A DNA stretch of 64,000 nucleotides from Spinellus fusiger. Taxonomy: Eukaryota > Mucoromycota > Mucoromycetes > Mucorales > Phycomycetaceae. The notes under the pieces were generated by a model. It had not been told where the DNA came from and did not search any database. It saw only the letters and a list, made by a program, of their open reading frames with translations. Where the stretch lies: positions 496,001 to 560,000 of the forward strand of contig JALLLS010000013.1 in the NCBI GenBank assembly GCA_025094145.1, in the 5' to 3' direction. The translations under genes and the position numbers were made by a program. Of the stretch, positions 1 through 11,272 are shown in pieces. How positions within the stretch are numbered: the stretch's first letter is position 1; each line of letters begins with the position of its first letter.

Positions 1-41
1 GTATGTATGTATGTATGTATGTATGTGTGTATATGTATATG

Positions 42-73
<32 letters not shown>

Positions 74-77
74 TGTG

Positions 78-108
<31 letters not shown>

Positions 109-165
109 ATGTATATGTATGTATGTATATGTATGTATGTATATGTATGTATGTATGTGTGTATT
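1..165. repeat. GTAT/GTATAT microsatellite
   Basis: Tandem GTAT units interspersed with GTATAT units run from the left edge of the window. The open frames across it are low-complexity Tyr/Val/Met strings and are not genes. Confidence 0.95.
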
Positions 166-300
166 TCATTAGTTTGCTAGCTGTTCAGATGATGCAAGTA
201 TCAAGGTGTGGAATGTCACCTTTCCAGGGAATGGCCAGACCTCCCTCCACGCCCCACACGTCACTTGAGAGGGTCTCTTCACCACCTTCCTTGCCTAATC

Positions 301-558
301 TTTATTATCACTATCACTATTAGTGTTATTATTATTATTAGTGTTATCACTATCACTATTAGTGTCATTATTATTATTAGTGTTATTACTATCACTATTA
401 GTGTCATTATTATTATTAGTGTTATTACTATCACTATTAGTGTTATTATTATTATTAGTGTTATTACTATCACTATTAGTGTCTTTATTATCACTATTAT
501 TATCACTATTATTATCACTATTATTATCACTATTATTATCACTATTATTATTATTATA
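301..558. repeat. TATCAC/TATTAG/TTATTA compound microsatellite
   Basis: Alternating TATCACTATTAG and TTATTATTA blocks form a compound simple repeat. It is open in several frames on both strands only because it is repetitive. It lies downstream of the 3' end of the PSP1 gene, followed by an A-rich stretch (690-815). Confidence 0.95.
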
Positions 559-829
559 GAACCTCATCTCTTCTCTTTCCTCTTCTTCCTGTTTCTTCTT
601 CCTGTTTCTTCTTCTTTTCTTTTTCCTTTCATTCTGCTCAAACTTCACTTTAATGTAACTCACTGAAGATACTTTGCAATTAAGAAAAAAAGAAAAAGAA
701 AAAGAAAGAAAAGGAATAATGTAAATACAATAAAAAGACGACTTTTACAATAGAGCAGAAACAAAACAAAAAGACAAAAAAAAACAAAAAAAACAAAAAG
801 AACAAAAAACAAACATGAGAAAGCGTCCT

Positions 830-1299
830 TTATAGAGTAGCGCCTGTATCTGTATCTGTAGTAGTATCTGTAGCTGTAGTAGTATCTGTAGCAGGAGTAG
901 GAAGATCAGTATCAGTCACATGATCAGGAGGAGCAGTGGATAAAGGAGCAGTCACTGCACACATCCAAATACGTGTCTTGTAAATCTTGAACAGTTCACG
1001 CACTAATTCTCGGAAATCAATGCGTCGGTCAGCGATAAAATAATAAGTCAATTTACGACGATCCCATTGATACTCCGCGTCGACCACTTCCATGGGGAGC
1101 TTTCGCATTTTTGTCTTTTGCTGACACACACCCAGAGCACATTGTTCGTCCTGTCCTTTGACCAATAGCAAACTAACTTCTTCTGTGGCTGCCAAACGAT
1201 AGATACGCTTGACATGTAATTCTCTTGCTTTTTCAGCGGCTTCATTGGATTCCTGTTGTTGCTGTTGCTGTTGCTGTTGTTGTTGCTGCTGTTGTTGCT

Positions 1300-1331
<32 letters not shown>

Positions 1332-3190
1332 TGTCGTTGCAGATGCATTTCCTTCACTTTCTCAAGTGTCAGATTGTTCATGGATACTTTACCAAGATCC
1401 TTGCCACGGTCTGCCTCCACAATTACAAGATCACCTACATGAGGACACAATGAAGGAGTGGTATCAGGCACAAAGAAGAAATCTGTCCGTCCTGCCTTGA
1501 ATTCTACAAGGTACAAGGGTGCTTCTGTAGGCAGTTTACTCATTGCAACACCCTTTCCCATGTCCTGATAGAGTCGATTCTCCTGCTCAAAACTATCCTC
1601 AGTGGAGTGAGAAGAATATTTCTGCTGTCGGTTGTTGGTATGTGGAGAGGGTTGGTGAGGGTGTTGTGGATGGTGGTGGTGTGGGTGGTGGTGGTTGTTG
1701 TTGTTTTGCTGTATTTGTTGCTGTACCTGTTGTTGTTGATGTTGATGATGTTGATGATGATGTACTTGCTGTAACTGTTGTTGTTGTTGTGCTTGCTGCT
1801 GCTGCTGCTGTACTTGCTGCTGCTGCTGTGGTAAATAGTGCTGTGGTAAATAGTGAGTGGGCTGGGGATAGCCATGGGGTATGGACGACGATGACGACGA
1901 TGACAATGGTTGAGGAGGCTGGAACACATCAGACCGCAGCTGTGACATGTACCCTGTCAAAGGAGAGTCATGACGCAGATGCTCCAATGGATCTGTCCTG
2001 TGCTGTAGGGCAAACGACCTTGATGTCTGCTGAAGGGTCAGTGAGGCACGGCGTGAGTGCGCAAGAGAATAACTGACAACAAGAATGAGATCTCAGGGAG
2101 GTGGCAGTGAGTGGACTTACTTTTCTGGGAACGTGTAGTCTATGGATCCCTGCGAAAGATGGCGTTGGAGCAGGTCTAATCGCTCCTTATCCCCCATGGC
2201 CATGGGTGCATAAAGTGACTGTCCCGTAAAGCTCAACGAGGAACGTCGACGCTGCCCTACGTCATCCTGGTTGGATCCGCGGCGCAGGTGGCCTTGGACA
2301 TTCAAGAGGTGGGAGTGCTGTGTGGAGGACAGAAGACCAAACGCAGCCCCTGATGATTTTGAACGAGCTCTGAAGCGGGCAGCATTCAGCTGGGCCAAGT
2401 CATCAAATATAATCTCCTCCTCCTCCTCCACCTCTTCCATTGTGGCCAGGGAGCTCTTGTACCGATTGGCACGCTCTTCTGCATCGTCATAGTCATCGTA
2501 GCCAAAGAACGCCGGGTCCTGTCCCATGGAAAAGGACAGACTACGCTGCTGTCGGTAGATGGGCTCAAGGGAAACACTGGGCAGCATGGGCACAGAGAGA
2601 ATGCTGTTCTCTTTCCCCTCTCTGCTGTCCAAGAGGGGTTCGGGTGGATGGGACCCATTGGCCGTGGGTCTGCTCTCTTCCTCAAAGATGGAGGGACCCT
2701 CCCACTGGAATCCACCAAAGGAGCCCCATTGGTTTGTCTCTAGCGACACACGCCGAGTGTCCATGTGGTCAATGCTCTCTGCAAAGGAGAGATGGGGCGA
2801 GTGCGTGGGGCTTTTGTCTTTATGCGCCGTTGTGATGGCAAGACTTCCTCTGCGTGAAGGGCTGCCGACTATTTTCCAGGCGTCATCTGCCTTGGTGGTG
2901 TTCTTTATGGAGATGGACCCGCCTGCTGTCTCATCTAATTCGTGTTTCTTTGTGTAGCCAGTGAGTGAGTGAGTTGTCTTGTGTATGCTTAGGGGACTCA
3001 CCAGGGACAGCTTCTTGGGGTCTGTCTTTGGCTCTTGCTTTGGCTCTGTCGTCTATTCCCAGGGATAAGCCATGACGCCCTGTTCCCTTGCCCCTCCCCT
3101 CTTTTCCTCTTTTTCTTTTTCTTTTCCTCTTCCTCTTCCTCTTTTTTCCTTTTTTCCTTTTTTCCTTTTTTCTTATATTACCTGTGCCAT
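830..3190 (-). CDS. PSP1 C-terminal domain protein
   Basis: Spliced model on the minus strand: 3190-3182, 3052-2121, 2072-830, about 727 aa. Exon 1 is only ATG GCA CAG followed by a GTAATA donor; this tiny exon is needed because the only nearby in-frame ATG is followed by a stop. The N-terminal two thirds is Ser/Pro-rich and low in complexity, then His/Gln/Asn-rich tracts lead into the conserved PSP1 C-terminal region, beginning near 'YLVEFKAGRTDFFF' and ending near 'IWMCAVTAP'. A run of mixed CAG/CAA codons (1254-1333) inserts about 26 glutamines inside the conserved domain. The family includes yeast Psp1, linked to suppression of polymerase-alpha mutants and found in cytoplasmic granules; its biochemical role is unclear. 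The domain call is firm; the 3-codon first exon is inferred. Confidence 0.82.
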
Positions 3191-4593
3191 GGTAGGCGGG
3201 TGGTATGAGTGTGGGTTTTCAAAGTAAAAGAAGGCTGAAAATGACACGTTGAGTCCTTTTTTTTTTTATTAATATTATTATTAAAATAGAGAGAGAAGGA
3301 AGAAAGAAGAAAAGAAAAGAAAAGAAAGAAATAAAGCGAAATTCTTATTGCAATAGACCTGACTTGAGAATCCAAAGAAGGTCCAAGCGTCTAATAAAAA
3401 GAAAAGAAAAAAAAAGGGAAAAAGGAAAAAGGAAATCAAATAACGGCCCTCTCCTTTTATACTTTTTATTCTATTCTGGCTGTCTTGTCCCCCAAACAGC
3501 ATGTGAGAATAGATATATAAAAAAGACTTACTTGAAGAAACAGAAACAAACACAAATGGAGTCTGAGACTGAATTGGTATTAAAGAATGAAATGCTTGCT
3601 ATGCTTGCTATGCTTGAGAAGAAGGAAAAAAAAGGGGGAGGAATAAAAGAGGATGTCTTGGGCAAGAGCATTAGGCATTGTGAGGAGAGATGTGGGGATG
3701 TCTGTGATGATTGGATGGATTCAATCCCAGTCCTCACGTCATGGCACACTCATCCATCGGCAGGAGGAGGAAGAGATGGGTTGATTTGGTCAATGGGGGC
3801 TGCCACTTGAATGGGTAATAAGTGATAACAAGTGATAATAAGTGATAATAAGTGATAACAGGTGATAACAAGGGATAACAAGTGATAACAAGTGATAATA
3901 AGGGATAACAAGTGATAATAAGTGATAAGTATATTTCTGTGATGATTCATGGCACCACACCTCCTATGACATACCCCTCTTGAATTCACCAGGGGCTGAT
4001 CTACTATGGTTCAGTGAGCCCAAGGTTGGATGGATTGAGAGCCAGTATGGACTGCTGAATGTTACCAGTAGTTTATAGTGATATTATAGCATAGAGACCA
4101 TACCAGCACGAATAGAGTGTGGAGCAGCAGTGTAGAGCGATAATAACCCATCATCATAACACCTTCTTCTTCTCTCAAGCCACTGCCTCGTTACCTTCCC
4201 TCCCATCCCACACCACTGCTTAAACACTTTTGGCCCACTGCACTGCTCTCACCCTACAGTGGCTTCCTGTTCTAAGCTCAAATTTTTCATTGGACGTTGA
4301 TTGGTGGAGGTGGAAATAACCACCACTAGCCAACATTAAGCAGACATTTGACTCCATTCTCAAACTGTCTTTATTTTTTCTCTTGTCATTTCTCTTGTCA
4401 TTTCTCTTCTTGTTTCTATTGGCTTGCAGTGTTCTTTTTGTTCCTATTGAATAACAAACAAAAAACAAAAAAACAAAAAAAAGCACACCACACACCTCTT
4501 CTCTGCCTTGTTGACTGCTCTTTCTTCTTCTTCCCTTCTTCCCTTTGGTAACAGTGTTTATCCGTTGTTTATTCGTACTGCTCCCCACTTGTC
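3191..4593. other. Intergenic region between divergent PSP1 and KDM5 genes
   Basis: Contains A/T-rich and purine/pyrimidine-biased DNA and a decamer tandem repeat (3812-3930). The open frames here have low-complexity or basic composition without homology I recognise. It should hold the promoters of both divergent genes; I see no convincing TATA box or RNA gene. Confidence 0.7.
3812..3930. repeat. Decamer tandem repeat AGTGATAAYA
   Basis: About eleven copies of a 10-bp unit (AGTGATAACA, AGTGATAATA, with AGGGATAACA variants) follow each other without gaps in the presumed KDM5/PSP1 promoter region. The 10-bp period is close to one helical turn. Confidence 0.9.
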
Positions 4594-7500
4594 ATGCGAC
4601 CCTGCACTCGTCACAAACCCAGCATGGATCCAATGTACCCTCATCCTTCCATGACAGACACTGTTCCCCGCACACGCCCACGTCTATTTGGACTAACAGA
4701 AGCACCCACTTTTTATCCAACAGCACTGGAGTTTGCAGACCCCATGAAATACATTGCTTCTATTCAGAAGGAAGGCGAAAAATACGGCATCATCAAGATT
4801 GTTCCTCCTGCTGGCTATAGCCCTGGATTCAAACTGAACAAAGAAGTAAGTCATGGCTAGTCTTCTATGTTTCCCCTCCTCCTCTTCAGCAGGGCTTACC
4901 GTGGCCTATAGACCTTTCGATTCCGCACCCGTCTACAAAAACTCAACAGTATGGAAGGAGAAACAAGAGCCAATGTCAATTACTTGGAACAGCTCTCCAA
5001 CTACCATATTTCAGCAGGCACACCCATTCACAAAATACCACAACTTGACAAACGACCCATTGATCTGTTCAAGTTGAAGAAACAAGTGGCGCGTGAAGGT
5101 GGATACCATACTGTAAGTCTCTTTTTCTTTTTCTTTCTTTCTTTTGTAGTTTAGACAAGACACACACACACACACACATATATATACACACATATATACA
5201 TATATATATAAAAGAACGGCTTGGACTCACTACAAGTAGGTGACAAGCAGAAAAAAGTGGGCAGAAATAGGACGTTCTATGGATTACAATCGCAAGGAGT
5301 GTACTTCCATGTCCAATGCTCTGAAAAGTGCCTACTATCGTTTTATTCTTCCTTATGAAAATTGGCTTTCTTCCTACAAGTCTGGACAAATAGAACTGCC
5401 AACACCACGTCTCTCTTTTACAGAACCCTCCATGCCAAGAATGAAGAGAGGTACCTCCCCCTTTTGTTGTTGTTGATGTATGGAGTGGTACAGTATTGAC
5501 CTAGAGGCATAGTTGCTTTAAAGGAGACTGTCTATACTATGTCCTATGATAAGGAAGAAGAGGAGGAGGACGATGAGGACGATCTCTGCCAAGTATGCCA
5601 CGAGGGAGAAGAGGAGGGAGACAGGGTGGTGTGTGAAGGATGCGGTCATATTTATCATCTCCATTGCCTCTCTCCACTCATGACTTCTGTACCTCAAGGC
5701 GATTGGCACTGTATCAAATGTCTGACAGCTGCAGGCGGCGACTATGGATTTGAAGACGGTGATGAATATTCACTCAGTGCATTCCAAGACAAATGCAAAC
5801 AATTCAAACACCAATGGTTCTCAAAGAAAGAACAAATCCGGCCTGATTCTACAGTATCAGAAGAAGACTGTGAGGATGAGTTTTGGCGTTTAGTAGAGAA
5901 CCCACACGAGACATGTCAAGTAGAATATGGTGCGGATCTTCATTCTACACAGCATGGAAGGTAAACAAAAGGAGATAGCCAAGTGGGTGTGTGTATGTGT
6001 GTGTGTGTGTATGTGTGGTTGGAGATTCTCCCCCATCTTATAGCTACACAATGGAATAAAGAAAAGAAAAAGAAAAAAGATTGGAAAAGGGTAGATCTAC
6101 ATGTATATTCATCCAAATGTACAGTGCTTTGGGTGATCTCCAGGACCCTTGGAACCTCAACGTTATTCCTGCTCTCCCCAAGTCACTCTTCTCTCATATC
6201 CAAGCCGACATCAGTGGCATGATGGTACCATGGCTCTACATTGGAATGTGCTTCTCAGCCTTCTGCTGGCATAACGAAGATCACTACACCTACTCCATCA
6301 ACTACATGCACTGGGGAGAAACCAAAACATGGTATGGTATTCCTGGCAGCGACACAATGAAGTTTGAAGAGAGCATGCGCAAAGCAGTGCCTGAATTGTT
6401 TGAGCAACAGCCTGACTTGCTTTTCCAGCTGGTAACAATGCTCAGTCCAGGACGCTTATTAGAGGACAACGTCAGTGTGTATGCTGTGGATCAGCGTCCA
6501 GGGCAATTTGTTGTGACCTTTCCCAAATCCTACCACTCGGGGTTCAATCATGGCTATAACTTTTGCGAGGCAGTCAACTTTGCTCTTCCAGAATGGGCAG
6601 ACTATGGATTGGAGTGTGTGCAGCGCTACAAGGAATACAGAAGACAGCCCTGCTTCTCTCATGATGAGTTGATTTTGAATGTAGCAGAACACGACAAGAC
6701 GCCCGAAACTGGAAAATGGCTTCACAAGGCACTGTTGAGTATGAAGACACGCGAATTGAAAGAACGGAATGCATTAAGGTCTCTTTACCCCACTCTCCAA
6801 CAAGTCATTAAAACATCACCACAAGTGTCTGATGTTGAGTCACAGTGCCTGTACTGCCACTGCTATTCTTACTTATCACACATTGCATGTCAATGTACAG
6901 ATGCTATTGCCTGCTTGGATCACTGCAAAGAGGTATAGCATGGGTGCATAAAGACAAACAAACATATTAATCTATATTCATAGCTATGCTCCTGTGACAT
7001 CTCCTCCAAAACCCTCTTTGTTCGAATGACAGACGAACAACTCATTCAACTCGTCAACCGAGGGCCTGATGTGACAAAGGCCTCTTTGGAATGGCTTGAC
7101 AAGGTGGATAGAACGCTGCACGAGTCTCCTCCTACCTTGAAGGCCCTTCGTCAACTGATACAAGAGGGTGAGCGCATCTCAGCGCCTGAAGAGCCATTGG
7201 AACAGCTGCATCATAAAGTGACTCAAATATCAGAGTGGATTGAACAAGCCAAGAAGTATGCCATTCGAAAACACCAAAATAGACGAAAGGACTCTGCATC
7301 AAGAGAGTTCAATGGTGACAAGTTCAACCAGATTCAACAGCTAAGAGAGACAGCAAAACAGATCTATTTTGATGCCTCTGAGGTGTATACTATCCGAAAG
7401 ACCGCCAAACTATTAGCAGAGTTCAAGGAGCGTTGTCTGGCTTTGTTGGACAGCCAGCACACCAACCTTGAAGCCTACAGAGAGGCCTATGATATGGGGA

Positions 7501-9284
7501 CAGGATTGAATGCTGACATTCCAGAAATGGTGCAATTAAAGATGGCCATTACACAGCATACATGGCGCAAGGAGGCTCCTACAAAGCTAAAAGGCCATTA
7601 CAATAGTATCCTTCAGTGCATTGAGGATGCCAAAGAGTGCAGAATACCAATAGAGGATCCTCTTTACCAAGAAATAGTGGCCCTTGAGCAAGAAGGTGCA
7701 CGATGGGCAGCACAGTACAGTGTCATTGCAGATGCCAGTTCAGCTCATCTGGACCATTATCGAGATTTATTAGCAGCCAGTGCCAAGATCCCTACTCCTT
7801 TGGATACCCTCTACCATGTACGTGAGGTGGTGAAGCTAGGCACAGAGACAGTCAATTCCATCCAACAAGCGATTCAGAAATCAACAGGACCTCAAGAAGA
7901 AAAGGCAAGTGCGGCTGATCTCAGTAGAATCATGCACTCTCTTCAATGGCTGCCTATTCATATCGAGGGATCCAATCGTGTAATGTGTGAGAAGAACAGC
8001 ATGGATCTTTGGACCCAGCATGCTGAGGCATTGTTTGAATCACCCAAGCAAGGAACCCATAAACCACTGGAGCAGCGTATGACGAGTGTGCTTTCTAATA
8101 TTGCAACCATTACCGAGGGATCCATGACAAAAGAAATGGCTTCTGGTCTGGAGTCTGCAGGTATAATAAAGAAGAAGAAATCATCCAATGGTTCCACAGA
8201 TCAATATTGCCTGTGCCGAAGACCCGAATCGGGTTGGATGATCGAGTGTGACGTTTGCCACGAATGGTATCATGGTCCGTGCGTCAAGGCGAGTCGACGT
8301 GAGGCCAAGGCACACACCTATGTATGTCCCATTTGTGATGGAGGCCAAATGATCCCAAGACAGATCAAACGCCCTACCCTAGAAGAGTGTGTTCTTCTGT
8401 TTGAAGAATCCAAATCCCTGTTGTTTGTCCCCAAGGAATTTGATCTGCTTTCTCGTATTATTGGGACAGTACAAGGGTTCAAGGACCGAGTACAATCCTT
8501 TTGTCGCTCAAAGACACACTTGGGAGCCCAGGATTTGAAGGAAATTAGATCTCATTTGCGTCAATTAGAAGGCCTGGAGGTGTATTTAAGGGATGAGACA
8601 GACTTCCTCCGTAGGAAGATTCAAACACTCTCTGCTATTCTTCCCTCTATCAATGCCTCGTCTTTTTCTTCCTCTTCTGTTAGGAACTATACTCCTTCAT
8701 TTCCCTTGCCGCTCTCTCTCTCTCCAAGGTCCTCGGGCTCTTTTCTTCATTCTGCACCTCAAGAGACAATGGCCCACTCTCCCTCAAGCACAGACGAACG
8801 TGTGTATTGCTTATGTCGACGAAGTTATAACCCCAATGGTCCAGATGCCCATATGATAGGCTGTGATACATGCCACGAATGGTTCCATCTTTCGTGTGTC
8901 AATGTAGCACCCAAGGCTCTTCCTTCCATTGAGCACTACATGTGTCCAATGTGTACAAAATATTATACGGAAAACGCGGTCCACCCTACCCATTTCTACA
9001 ACAACAGTAACAACAACAACAACGGTAGCAGCAACAGCAACAGCAACAAACATTCACCCATTGTTTTGCCTACACCTCCTCTTCCGCCTGCTCTGCTGCC
9101 GTCTCGTAATCAGACAGTGATTAAATTGACAGTACGACCTCCCACTACATTACCAGAAAACCCACCTTCACCTACTGATGTACTGTACGATAGAAAGCGG
9201 AAACGTATGGATACGATGAGTATAAAGGAAAATGTAAAAAGAGAACACACAATGAGTGATGATGTATATGTTCATGCTATATAA
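4594..9284 (+). CDS. KDM5/JARID1-type histone H3K4 demethylase
   Basis: Six exons: 4594-4845, 4912-5112, 5240-5450, 5513-5960, 6125-6932, 6984-9284, giving about 1406 aa. Domain order is the full animal/fungal KDM5 order: JmjN (~34-75), ARID (~100-210), PHD1 (~247-290, Cys4-His-Cys3), JmjC (~385-545), C5HC2 zinc finger (~612-650), PLU-1-like helical region, PHD2 (~1048-1095) and PHD3 (~1248-1300). The Fe(II) ligands of JmjC are all visible: His420 and Glu422 in 'CWHNEDHY' and His508 in 'SYHSGFN'. The enzyme removes methyl groups from H3K4 using 2-oxoglutarate and oxygen, in the nucleus. A Ser-rich linker and an Asn run (9000-9045) surround PHD3. The start at 4594 is the first in-frame ATG before JmjN; the ATGs at 4624 and 4633 are alternatives. 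It looks functional, with no missing key residue. Confidence 0.95.
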
Positions 9285-9630
9285 CCTTTCTTTCTTTCTT
9301 TCTTTCTCTTTTCATTTTTCATTTTTCATTCTTTTCCAGTGTTATACATTTGTGTTATTTTGATGTTTTTTCTCTTTTTTTTTCTTCTCTTTCTTTTCTG
9401 GTTTTGTTTTGTTTTGTTTTGTTTTTGTTATTCATTTTTATTTGTTTTTATTTGTTTTTTTCTTTTTGTATTATAAGTTTTCTTTTTCTTTTTCTTTACT
9501 TGTTTTGTTGTTGTTTTTACGGAGAGAGAGAGAGAGAGAGAAAACAAGGATTTAAATATACTTTTTGAGTAAACTATTAAAAATAATCATCACCCTTTTA
9601 TTTCTATATGTCTTTATACATGAATGTATG
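9285..9630. other. T-rich 3' flank of KDM5
   Basis: Contains T-rich tracts (TTTCTTTC, TTTTG and TTTTTA repeats) and a short GA run at 9522-9541. It is probably 3' UTR and terminator sequence. I see no gene in it. Confidence 0.7.
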
Positions 9631-10510
9631 TACCGTCCCAAGTAATAAATGAGTAGACAAAAGATAAATTTCTATTTTTTATTCTTCAAAAATAAAATAG
9701 AGATCTTTTTCTTTTCTTTTATAACTTATTCAATAGACGATTTTAGTCAATGAAAATCAGCCGACTCTTAGCCAAGAACATAAAGATAGTCCCACAAAAA
9801 GAAGAGCATGCTATGTTTATTATAGGTCAAATCATAAGACAATAGAAAATGCATGCTACTTATCAAGAGATTACTGACGATCTTGACATGCCAAAGAACA
9901 CAGTGGGCAGGAGTGTTCAATTGTATAAAAATAAAGGCATAAATCGACCCAAAATGTGTACAGGAAGACCTGAAAAGGTTTCATCTACCTAAAAACAGGC
10001 TATCGTTCTGTATTCACAGAAACCCTATACAAACAATTGCATATCATTTGAAAAATATGAATGATGCAGGCGTAGATATTTGCCATAGCACATTTCTAGA
10101 TTACATAAATGAACTCAGGTTTTTTTCATGCTCGCTATCAAGACTACCTGATGTGTCACTTACTCAAAAGCATAACCAAGGCAAAACAGCTTGAACGATG
10201 CTTGTGTAGTGAGTGGGAGAAGATGCCAAATGAATTTCTGGAAAATTTAGTGGATAGCATGCCAAGGAGGTGCTCTGCTGTGATGAAGAATAAAAGCTTT
10301 ACTACAAAGTACTGAGCAATATTTTTATAATAAAACTGTAGAAAATCATCTAAAGAACAGATATTCCAAATCTTGTGTTATTCCACGAACCTTTTATTAT
10401 AAACATCTTAGACTGATAGATATACCTTTATTTTTCAAAATAAAAAAATAAAATAAAATAAAATCAAAAAAATTGAATTTTTGTTTAGTCACTTATTACA
10501 TAGGACTGTA
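9631..10510 (+). mobile_element. Internally deleted Tc1-like element, copy A
   Basis: Ends are inverted repeats starting TACCGTCCCAAGTAATAA on the left and, reading inward from the right, TACAGTCCTATGTAATAA, with TA at both edges. The interior keeps the N-terminal helix-turn-helix part of a Tc1 transposase (broken by frameshifts and an in-frame TAG near 9840) and the C-terminal end ('NLVDSMPRRC...TTKY', ending at 10315). The DDE catalytic core between them is missing, at a junction near 10120. Copy B at 49.7-50.5 kb shares the same deletion. Non-autonomous; any movement would need transposase from another copy. Confidence 0.85.
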
Positions 10511-10760
10511 TCTATCTATCTATTTAAGAAGATACAAGTTATGAACTACTGTTCTTTGGTTATGAATCTACAGCTGTTGAACAGACTGATTTTATTTATT
10601 TAATAGTTGGCTTTGACGAATGAATAATTAAGTGTGGAAAGTAGTTGCATATTACCTGTTAGAAACAGACCAGCCTGGACACATTGTTAAAGGGCTCTAT
10701 TTTTGTTGATGGATGGTACGCTGTCTTGTGAATAGTCAGAAACATATATTATGGACTGAA
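10511..10760. other. Unassigned AT-rich spacer
   Basis: AT-rich DNA between two transposon remnants. I see no open frame, RNA gene or repeat in it. Confidence 0.5.
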
Positions 10761-11272
10761 CTATCCATTATACTGGGTTACATAAAGTGACCCGAGAAAT
10801 GCAATCGACAGTTGTAAATGTCGATTTTATTTTATATATACTTTATCTTGATAGTATCACTATATGAATTCATTAGCTAAAGACATAAAGCCTTTAATAC
10901 ATAAAGTTAGTGTTGTTGATAATACATAACAGTGGTTTTATTGGTAGGCTGCTTAGTAACCACCCTTATTCTTTGGCATCTATCACTGCCTGTCATCTCT
11001 GCCTTATGCTGGTAATGAGGCTGTTTATTGTCTTTCGATATTTTACCTTATTCCAGCACCACAACAGCCTCCCCACTGAGGCAGCCTCATACCATTCCTC
11101 CACCACCTCCAAACTACCTTGTTTCCATAACATTCTCGGGATGGGAGACTGTAATATGTTGGTTAATGACTTTTGTGCCCCTGTCATAGATCATGAGCTC
11201 CAACTCTGGACTCATCAGACCAGACAACCTCCTGCCACTGCTAATGGGTCCAACACAAGAATAATCAATATG
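10761..11272 (-). pseudogene. Decayed Tc1-like transposase
   Basis: Reading the minus strand, pieces of a Tc1 transposase are recognisable in shifting frames: 'VVWSDESRVGAHDL' (first catalytic Asp, near 11200), then a Gly-rich block with 'GCLSGEAV' corresponding to the usual GGGSVMVWGC motif, and a C-terminal 'DRCQRIRVVTK' tail near 10950. Several stops and frameshifts interrupt it. Related sequence in the opposite orientation lies at 49.28-49.62 kb. The boundary at 11272 is where a younger mariner element was inserted; the other boundary is approximate. Confidence 0.7.

Noticed and set aside
208..666. Long frames on both strands over the microsatellite
   Set aside because: They translate to Ile/Thr/Val or Asn/Ser runs caused by the TATCAC/TATTAG repeat and are open only because of it.
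1209..1500. Poly-Cys, poly-Leu and poly-Val frames opposite the PSP1 glutamine tract
   Set aside because: Antisense shadows of CAG/CAA codons.
3063..3074. ATG GCT TAT at the presumed PSP1 start region
   Set aside because: Followed in frame by TAG after six codons. The tiny exon at 3182-3190 joins instead to the conserved frame.
3364..3810. 148-codon basic frame between PSP1 and KDM5
   Set aside because: Lys/Arg-rich from purine tracts, no family match, no splice partners and ends at the decamer repeat.
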